The notes beneath the pieces were generated by a model, which was given only the letters and a program-made list of their open reading frames with translations, searched no databases and was not told where the DNA came from. Both the position numbers and the translations under genes were made by a program. A stretch of 27,232 nucleotides of DNA from the NCBI GenBank assembly GCA_902795785.1, contig CADBMK010000131.1, forward strand, positions 1 through 27,232. The letters are read 5' to 3'. Each line of letters starts with the position of its first letter. The first letter of the stretch is position 1. Shown here in pieces: positions 16,411 to 21,958 of the stretch. The DNA is from an uncultured Bacteroidia bacterium. Its GTDB lineage: Bacteria; Bacteroidota; Bacteroidia; Bacteroidales; UBA932.

Positions 16411-16563
16411 CTAGAATCTATCCTCTGAAGAAACAGTCAGCTTCTTGCGGCCATGGCGGCGGCGTGAAGCCAATACGCGACGTCCGTTTGCTGAGCTCAT
16501 GCGCTCACGGAATCCGTGCTTGTTGACGCGCTTGCGTACAGATGGTTGAAATGTTCTTTTCAT
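16411..16563 (-). CDS. rpmH: 50S ribosomal protein L34
   Basis: Reading the minus strand from 16563 gives a 50-residue, very basic protein opening MKRTFQPSVRKRVNKHGFRE and continuing RMSSANGRRVLASRRRHGRK, the hallmark of L34, a small protein of the large ribosomal subunit. The C terminus (KLTVSSEDRF) is slightly extended relative to the roughly 46-residue enterobacterial protein. It stands alone between the polysaccharide locus and a tRNA gene, with its own promoter at 16609-16639 and a hairpin terminator 26 bases past its stop. No rnpA gene follows it here. Confidence 0.96.
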   Translation of the reverse strand: MKRTFQPSVRKRVNKHGFRERMSSANGRRVLASRRRHGRKKLTVSSEDRF

Positions 16564-16608
16564 ATCTTATTATTTTATTACTTATTCTAAATAGCGAAAA
16601 TCGGAATG

Positions 16609-16639
16609 CAAAGGTAGTCTTTTACACTTGAAATGCAAA
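16609..16639 (-). promoter_or_regulatory. Bacteroidota-type promoter for rpmH
   Basis: On the minus strand, TTTG (16636-16639) is followed after exactly 19 bases by TACCTTTG (16609-16616), matching the -33/-7 consensus TTTG-N19-TAnnTTTG at every fixed position. The -7 box lies about 45 bases before the rpmH ATG at 16563. This is the clearest promoter in the window and supports the phylum assignment. Confidence 0.8.
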
Positions 16640-16658
16640 ATTTTCATTGAAAACTTTT

Positions 16659-16666
16659 TATATTTG
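16659..16666 (+). promoter_or_regulatory. Candidate -7 element for tRNA-Gln
   Basis: TATATTTG fits the TAnnTTTG consensus and ends ten bases before the first base of the tRNA, a spacing that would place the transcript start within a few bases of the mature 5' end. No matching -33 box is seen at 19 bases (16636-16639 reads CAAA, which serves as TTTG on the other strand for rpmH). Confidence 0.55.
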
Positions 16667-16676
16667 CACCCGGAAT

Positions 16677-16747
16677 TGAGGTGTGGTGTAATGGCAGCAC
16701 AAGTGATTTTGGTTCCCTTAGTCCCCGTTCGAATCGGGGCATCTCAA
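16677..16747 (+). tRNA. trnQ: tRNA-Gln (anticodon TTG)
   Basis: The sequence folds as a tRNA: acceptor strands TGAGGTG and CATCTCA (one G-T pair), D stem GTG/CAC with GG in the loop, anticodon loop TTTTGGT with anticodon TTG at 16709-16711, a four-base variable loop, and a strong T stem CCCCG/CGGGG around TTCGAAT. The discriminator is A at 16747 and CCA is not encoded. The anticodon stem AGTGA/TCCCT has one T-C mismatch in its middle. The next gene starts 22 bases downstream without an obvious terminator. Confidence 0.93.
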
Positions 16748-16769
16748 CAATTTTCTTTTTTATTTAATC

Positions 16770-17351
16770 ATGAAAGGCAGCTATCTTTTTCTTGCTGAGG
16801 GCTTCGAGGAAACCGAGGCGCTCTCTACGCTTGATGTTCTTCGCCGTGGTGGTCTTAAAGTCTCTACGGTTTCAATTAACGACAATGCGGAGGTTAAGGG
16901 CTCTCATTCAATAAGGGTCATCGCTGATCTTACCTGGTCCGCTTTTAAGGCTGAGGGCGATTTCAGCGGCGCATCTTCTTCCGATGTGCTTATTTTCCCG
17001 GGAGGCATGCCTGGAACGAAGAACCTTGCCGCCGACTCTGCGTTGATAGAGATTATGAAGGCTCATTACAATGCGGGCGGAACTGTGGCTGCAATCTGCG
17101 CGGCTCCTGGTCTGGTGGCTTCACAGCTTGACGATATCAAGGGAAAGACCGTAACCTGCTTCGACGGATTCGAGGAGTATCTTGAAAACAGGGGAGCTGT
17201 GTACACAAAAAAACCTGCCGTCGCTGACGGTAATCTCATTACCGCTCGCGGAGCAGGTTGTTCCATTGATTTCGGTCTTGCAATCCTCGGCCACATTCTC
17301 GGTACTGAGGCTGTGGAGAAGGTCCGGAAGGGGCTTCAGATAGCCGACTAA
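16770..17351 (+). CDS. DJ-1/PfpI family protein
   Basis: This 193-residue protein belongs to the DJ-1/YajL/ThiJ group. It opens MKGSYLFLAEGFEETEA, whose acidic residues at 13-16 include the one that tunes the reactive cysteine; the nucleophile elbow is AAICAAPG with Cys110. A conserved GAGCSIDFGLAIL follows near residue 165. Members are reported to have glyoxalase, deglycase or chaperone-like activity and are often linked to oxidative or carbonyl stress; which applies here cannot be decided. It follows the tRNA by 22 bases and may be expressed from the tRNA promoter. It ends four bases before the convergent YugP gene. Confidence 0.92.
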   Translation: MKGSYLFLAEGFEETEALSTLDVLRRGGLKVSTVSINDNAEVKGSHSIRVIADLTWSAFKAEGDFSGASSSDVLIFPGGMPGTKNLAADSALIEIMKAHYNAGGTVAAICAAPGLVASQLDDIKGKTVTCFDGFEEYLENRGAVYTKKPAVADGNLITARGAGCSIDFGLAILGHILGTEAVEKVRKGLQIAD

Positions 17352-17355
17352 CCTT

Positions 17356-18030
17356 TTATCTTCTTCCTCCTCGTGCAAGCGAGAAGTAATAAAAAAGCGT
17401 GGCCAGCGATCCTAGGGCTGCAATTACGTAAGTGTATGCCGCCCATTTCAAGGCGTCAAAGGCCATTGCGCTGGTCTCGCCGTGGGTGATGCCTGATTTT
17501 TTGAGCCAGCTGATGGCTCTGGCGCTGGCGTTGATCTCTACCGGAAGGGTTATGAACGTGAAAAGCGTGGTTATGGCGTAAAGCCCCAGCGCTACCCAGA
17601 TAAGGTGAGGGAAAGAATTGAAAAACAAAAGTCCCAGAATAAGCAGCCATGAAACGGTGCCGGAAGCAAAATTTACGGCCGGAACCAGGGCTGAACGCAA
17701 TTTAAGGGGCAGGTAACCTCTCGAGTGCTGGACGGCGTGTCCGCATTCGTGGGCTGCAACGGCTGCGGCTGCTATTGAACAATCGGAGTAAACGGAGTCA
17801 CTTAGGTTCAGGGTCCTGTTTACCGGATTGTAGTGGTCTGTGAGCGTACCTTCGACGTGCGTAATCCTGACTCCTGTGATGCCGTGGTCTTCAAGCATTC
17901 TGCGCGCCACTTCGGCCCCTGTCATTCTGTCAGGCGTCGGAACTTCCGAATACTTTTCAAATCTGCTCTTGAGCATTGCCTGGACGGAGTAACTTGCCAG
18001 TGCAATGGCTATGAATAAGATAAAGTACAT
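17356..18030 (-). CDS. YugP-type membrane zinc metallopeptidase
   Basis: The 224-residue protein matches the neutral zinc metallopeptidase family represented by Bacillus YugP (Zn_peptidase_2). An N-terminal hydrophobic helix (YFILFIAIALASYSVQAML) is followed by a soluble region with the zinc motif HECGH at residues 94-98, in AAHECGHAVQHSRGY. Further hydrophobic segments lie near residues 120-165 and 195-215, so it is a membrane protein with the active site near the membrane. Its substrate is unknown. It is convergent with the DJ-1 gene, four bases apart, and divergent from alr, sharing a 111-base spacer. Confidence 0.9.
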   Translation of the reverse strand: MYFILFIAIALASYSVQAMLKSRFEKYSEVPTPDRMTGAEVARRMLEDHGITGVRITHVEGTLTDHYNPVNRTLNLSDSVYSDCSIAAAAVAAHECGHAVQHSRGYLPLKLRSALVPAVNFASGTVSWLLILGLLFFNSFPHLIWVALGLYAITTLFTFITLPVEINASARAISWLKKSGITHGETSAMAFDALKWAAYTYVIAALGSLATLFYYFSLARGGRR

Positions 18031-18067
18031 AATATAGTCTGTTTAAAGTTTGCTGTTAGTTATATTG

Positions 18068-18098
18068 CAAAACTTATACCTCTGTAAAGTTATGTAAA
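18068..18098 (-). promoter_or_regulatory. Weak candidate promoter for the YugP-type gene
   Basis: On the minus strand TTTA (18095-18098), 19 bases, then AAGTTTTG (18068-18075) approximates TTTG-N19-TAnnTTTG with two mismatches among the fixed positions. It lies about 38 bases before the ATG at 18030. Its -33 position adjoins that of the divergent alr promoter candidate. Confidence 0.3.
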
Positions 18099-18121
18099 AT
18101 CGGCAGAATTCGGTATTTTTG
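18091..18121 (+). promoter_or_regulatory. Candidate promoter for the alr operon
   Basis: TATG (18091-18094) and TATTTTTG (18114-18121) are spaced by 19 bases, matching TTTG-N19-TAnnTTTG apart from one base in the -33 box. The -7 box ends 20 bases before the alr ATG at 18142, giving a short leader. It is the only good promoter seen upstream of the whole alr-to-phosphatase run. Confidence 0.6.
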
Positions 18122-18141
18122 TATTTTCGTAGAATAATACA

Positions 18142-19254
18142 ATGCAGCGGAATAATGACTTTTCAAGGCTTGAACTGAATCTTCAGAACAGCCTTTATAA
18201 TTACAGATACTTCCGTGCGAAGATCAAGCCTCAGACCAAACTCCTTGTTCTGGTCAAGGCCAACGCGTACGGACACGGTGCTGTCGAGTTCGCTGCGATG
18301 ATGCAGAATGCGGGAGCCGACTATCTTGCTGTGGCTCTACCTGTAGAAGGTGTAGAACTTAGAAAGGCAGGAATATCACTTCCAATCCTGGTACTTACCG
18401 CAGGAACGGATTTCTTCAATGAAATCATAGACAACAGACTTGAACCCGGAATTCCAAACCTCTATACGCTGAAGGCCTTCTGCGAGGTCCTCAGGCAGAG
18501 GGGCATCAAGGATTTCCCCGTACATATAAAACTTGATACCGGAATGCATCGCCTTGGCTTCATGTCAAGCGAACTTGCCGCCCTTACGGACTTTTTGAAG
18601 ACCTGCCCTTACGTCAAGGTGAAATCCTGCTACTCCCATCTTGCTGTGGCGGAGGATCCGGAGCAGGACGAGTTCACCATGGGCCAGCTCAACATGTTCA
18701 AGACCAACGCCGACAGGATTACCTCGGAGATAGGTTACAAGCCGATGTATCACACCCTGAACTCGGCCGGAATCGAGAGATTCCCTGACTGGCAGTTCGA
18801 CATGGTGCGCCTCGGTATCGGAATTTACGGCATCAGTTGCCTCAAGGATGTCAATCTCAAGCCGGTTGCATCGCTCAAGGTCAAGATCCTTCAGATCAAG
18901 CACCTTCACCCGGAGGACGGAACCATCGGCTATGGCCGCTGGGGACATATCGCCCCTGAAGGAACCACCATCGCCACAATTCCTGTGGGCTATGCGGACG
19001 GAATCGACCGTCACCTTGGCCGCGGCAACGCCTCGTTCAGCCTGAACGGACACAGGGTCCCGACAATCGGCAACATCTGCATGGACATGTGTATGATAGA
19101 CATTACCGGGGTTGAGGCAAACGTTGGCGATACCGTCACGATTTTCGGAGAGGACCCTACCATTACGGAGCTTGCCGACATCCTCGGCACCATCCCTTAC
19201 GAAATCATCACATCGGTGCCTAGAAGAATAGAAAGAATAGTAATCAGAAAATAA
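18142..19254 (+). CDS. alr: Alanine racemase
   Basis: Alr interconverts L- and D-alanine with pyridoxal phosphate, supplying D-alanine for peptidoglycan. The 370-residue length is typical. The cofactor lysine is Lys39 in VKANAYGHG. The second catalytic residue, the tyrosine of the C-terminal beta domain, is in TIGYGRWGH, followed by TIPVGYADGIDRHLG. The NICMDMCMIDIT segment and the VGDTVTIFGE end are also standard. It heads a run of closely spaced plus-strand genes and is followed after nine bases by the ACT-domain gene. In some Bacteroidota Alr is fused to MurF; here it is a stand-alone enzyme. Confidence 0.96.
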   Translation: MQRNNDFSRLELNLQNSLYNYRYFRAKIKPQTKLLVLVKANAYGHGAVEFAAMMQNAGADYLAVALPVEGVELRKAGISLPILVLTAGTDFFNEIIDNRLEPGIPNLYTLKAFCEVLRQRGIKDFPVHIKLDTGMHRLGFMSSELAALTDFLKTCPYVKVKSCYSHLAVAEDPEQDEFTMGQLNMFKTNADRITSEIGYKPMYHTLNSAGIERFPDWQFDMVRLGIGIYGISCLKDVNLKPVASLKVKILQIKHLHPEDGTIGYGRWGHIAPEGTTIATIPVGYADGIDRHLGRGNASFSLNGHRVPTIGNICMDMCMIDITGVEANVGDTVTIFGEDPTITELADILGTIPYEIITSVPRRIERIVIRK

Positions 19255-19263
19255 CACGGAATT

Positions 19264-19536
19264 ATGGAAAAGACAGTGATCACAATCGTCGGTAAGGATA
19301 CCACCGGCATCATCGCAAAGAGCAGCACGTGGCTCTATCAGCACAATGTCAATATCCTTGACATCGCTCAGACCATCGTCGGCGGCATCTTCAACATGAT
19401 GATGATCGTTGATACGGCAAATATGACCGTGACCTACGAGGAATTCTCAAAGAGCATGAAGTCTCTTGCCGAAGAGATCGGCGTGGACATCCGCTGTCAG
19501 AAGGAGCAGATATTCGACATGATGCACAGAATCTAA
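19264..19536 (+). CDS. Stand-alone ACT-domain protein
   Basis: The 90-residue protein is a single ACT domain of the ACT_6/UPF0237 type. It opens KTVITIVGKDTTGIIAKSS, with the strand-turn-helix that usually binds an amino acid at the dimer interface, followed by HNVNILDIAQTIVGGIFNM. ACT domains sense amino acids or other small ligands. It lies nine bases after alr and 11 bases before the PFL gene, and this ACT-PFL pairing is known from other bacteria. A role as ligand sensor or partner of the PFL protein is inferred. Confidence 0.92.
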   Translation: MEKTVITIVGKDTTGIIAKSSTWLYQHNVNILDIAQTIVGGIFNMMMIVDTANMTVTYEEFSKSMKSLAEEIGVDIRCQKEQIFDMMHRI

Positions 19537-19547
19537 AACGAAGGATT

Positions 19548-20912
19548 ATGCTTAACATCAGCGAGGTCTTCGAGACCACAAACATGATCGAGCATGACAA
19601 CCTCGATGTCAGAACTGTCACTATGGGTATCAGTCTCTTCGACTGTATCAGCACCGACGTTGACAAGACCTGCAGACTTATTGAGGCAAAACTCCTCAAG
19701 TATGCGGGCAACCTTGCCAGGACCTGTGATCAGATGAGCGCGGAATTCGGTATTCCAATCGTCAATAAAAGAATTTCCGTAACTCCGATATCGGTTGTGG
19801 GAGCATCCTGCTGCAAGTCTCCGGAGGATTACGTCAAGATTTGCATGACCCTTGACAGGGTCAGGGAGAAACTTGGACTGAGCTTCCTCGGCGGTTTCTC
19901 GGCCATCGTTTCCAAGGGTATGACGGCAAGTGACCGCATGCTCATAGAGGCCATCCCGGAGGCCCTTGCAAAGACTGATCTCGTGTGTGCCAGCGTGAAC
20001 GTCGGCTCCACCAAGACAGGTATCAACATGGATGCCGTCAAACTTATGGGCGAGACCATCAAGAAGGCGGCCGAAGCAACCAAGGACAACAACTGCATGG
20101 CCTGCGCTAAGCTTGTGGTGCTCTGCAACGCCCCTGACGATAATCCGTTCATGGCGGGAGCCTTCCTTGGAATTACCCAGCCTGACGCCGTCATCAATGT
20201 GGGCGTATCCGGTCCGGGCGTAGTCAAGGCGGCCCTTGACAAGTGCCACGGAGAGGATTTCCAGGTGCTTTGCGATACAATTAAGAAGACTGCGTTCAAG
20301 ATTACCCGCGTGGGTCAGATGATTGCCCAGGAGGCTGCCAAAAGGCTCAACGTTCCGTTCGGTATCATTGACCTTTCCCTTGCGCCTACTCCTGCCATCG
20401 GTGACTCCGTTGCCGATATCATCGAGGCTATGGGCATCGAAAAATGCGGAGCTCCGGGCACTACTGCGGCCCTTGCCCTTTTGAACGACCAGGTCAAGAA
20501 GGGCGGAGTAATGGCCTCAAGTTATGTGGGCGGACTCAGCGGAGCCTTCATCCCTGTCAGCGAGGACGCCGGCATGATAGCAGCCGCTGAATGCGGAGCC
20601 CTTACGATTGAGAAACTCGAGGCGATGACCTGCGTATGCAGCGTCGGACTCGATATGATAGCCATCCCTGGTGACACCACCGCTGCAACGATCTCCGGCA
20701 TTATCGCCGACGAGGCCGCCATCGGTATGATCAACCAGAAGACTACCGCCGTGCGCATTATGCCTGTCGTAGGAAAGACAGTCGGCGACAGCATCGAGCT
20801 TGGCGGACTCCTTGGACGCGCTCCGATCATGAAGGTGAACAACTACAGCTGTGAGGAGTTCATCTCAAGAAGCGGATCGATCCCTGCGCCTATCCACAGC
20901 TTCAAGAACTAG
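19548..20912 (+). CDS. PFL family protein (UPF0210/DUF711)
   Basis: This 454-residue protein matches the UPF0210 family, whose fold resembles pyruvate-formate lyase but whose reaction is not established. Recognisable segments are the N-terminal NISEVFETTNMIEHDNLDVR, SFLGGFSAIVSKGMT, SVNVGSTKTGINMDAV, and SLAPTPAIGDSVADI. I see no C-terminal glycyl-radical motif of true PFL, so it should not be taken for an anaerobic radical enzyme. AAGGA lies close upstream of its ATG, one of the few Shine-Dalgarno-like sites here. It pairs with the ACT-domain gene, and galE starts 14 bases later. Confidence 0.93.
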   Translation: MLNISEVFETTNMIEHDNLDVRTVTMGISLFDCISTDVDKTCRLIEAKLLKYAGNLARTCDQMSAEFGIPIVNKRISVTPISVVGASCCKSPEDYVKICMTLDRVREKLGLSFLGGFSAIVSKGMTASDRMLIEAIPEALAKTDLVCASVNVGSTKTGINMDAVKLMGETIKKAAEATKDNNCMACAKLVVLCNAPDDNPFMAGAFLGITQPDAVINVGVSGPGVVKAALDKCHGEDFQVLCDTIKKTAFKITRVGQMIAQEAAKRLNVPFGIIDLSLAPTPAIGDSVADIIEAMGIEKCGAPGTTAALALLNDQVKKGGVMASSYVGGLSGAFIPVSEDAGMIAAAECGALTIEKLEAMTCVCSVGLDMIAIPGDTTAATISGIIADEAAIGMINQKTTAVRIMPVVGKTVGDSIELGGLLGRAPIMKVNNYSCEEFISRSGSIPAPIHSFKN

Positions 20913-20926
20913 AAACTAACCATATT

Positions 20927-21958
20927 ATGCAGAAAAAGACCGTACTTGTAACTGGCGGAGCCGGATTTATAGGCAGCCATGTGTCGGCCGAACTTATCAA
21001 TGCGGGTTACGACCTCATTGTGGCGGACGACCTTTCCAATTGCGACATGACCAATTACGATGGTCTGAAGAAGATTACCGGAAGGGATGACATCCCTTTC
21101 TATAAGATGACCTTCTGCGACGAGGCTACCACCGAGAAGCTTTTCTCCCAGAATAAAATCGACGCCGTGATTCATTTCGCCGCCTTCAAGGCCGTGGGAG
21201 AGTCCTGCGCCGAGCCTCTCAAATACTACGGCAACAACCTCAAGTCTCTGATCAACGTCCTTGAGTCAGCACGCCGCAACGGTTGCCGCAACATCCTCTT
21301 CTCATCATCCTGCACCGTTTACGGTGAGCCAGAGAAGACTCCGGTTACAGAGCAGACCCCGCGTCAGCCGGCAACATCGCCGTACGGTAATACAAAGCAG
21401 ATTTCAGAGGACATCCTCAGGGATTCCGTAAGGGCTTACGGCAATCTCAGGGGAATCGCACTCCGCTATTTCAACCCAATAGGAGCCCATCCTACTGCCC
21501 TTATGGGAGAACTTCCGCGCGGAGTCCCTAACAACCTCGTCCCATATATCACACAGACAGCCATCGGCAAGAGAGAGTGCCTCAGCGTGTTCGGCAACGA
21601 TTATCCTACACCAGACGGAACCAATCTCCGTGATTACATCGATATTGTTGACCTTGCAAAGGCACACGTATGCGCAGTCAGGCGTATGCTCAACGACAGG
21701 ATGGAAAGCGATTACGAAATCTTCAACGTGGGCACCGGAAAGCCTTCTTCAGTCCTGGACCTTGTGAATGCCTTCATCAAGGTTACGGGAGAAAAACTGA
21801 ACTGGAAGTTTGCTACGCGCCGTGCCGGAGACGTAGTAGCCATCTGGGCCGATCCTTCGCTGGCCAACGAAAAGCTGGGCTGGAAGGCTGAGAGAACCAT
21901 CGAGGACTCCCTCCTGGCAGCTTGGAAATGGGAACAGAAACTTGCTTCCGGTAAATGA
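20927..21958 (+). CDS. galE: UDP-glucose 4-epimerase
   Basis: GalE interconverts UDP-glucose and UDP-galactose using bound NAD. The 343-residue protein has the Rossmann glycine motif TGGAGFIGSH at residues 9-18, the serine of SSSCTVYG near 126-132, and the catalytic YxxxK at Tyr153-Lys157 in SPYGNTK. The GTNLRDYIDIVDLA and FNVGTGKPSSVLDL segments are typical of GalE. It could feed the polysaccharide locus 5 kb upstream, but it sits between a PFL gene and polA, so a general housekeeping role is as likely. Its TGA overlaps the polA ATG (ATGA). Confidence 0.95.
   Translation: MQKKTVLVTGGAGFIGSHVSAELINAGYDLIVADDLSNCDMTNYDGLKKITGRDDIPFYKMTFCDEATTEKLFSQNKIDAVIHFAAFKAVGESCAEPLKYYGNNLKSLINVLESARRNGCRNILFSSSCTVYGEPEKTPVTEQTPRQPATSPYGNTKQISEDILRDSVRAYGNLRGIALRYFNPIGAHPTALMGELPRGVPNNLVPYITQTAIGKRECLSVFGNDYPTPDGTNLRDYIDIVDLAKAHVCAVRRMLNDRMESDYEIFNVGTGKPSSVLDLVNAFIKVTGEKLNWKFATRRAGDVVAIWADPSLANEKLGWKAERTIEDSLLAAWKWEQKLASGK

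Noticed and set aside
18565..19344. A 259-codon open frame on the minus strand
   Set aside because: It spans the opposite strand of alr and the start of the ACT gene, both firmly identified, and its translation is low-complexity in character.
19548..20912. Reading the PFL protein as a true pyruvate-formate lyase
   Set aside because: The sequence matches UPF0210, lacks a C-terminal glycyl-radical motif and has no activating enzyme beside it.
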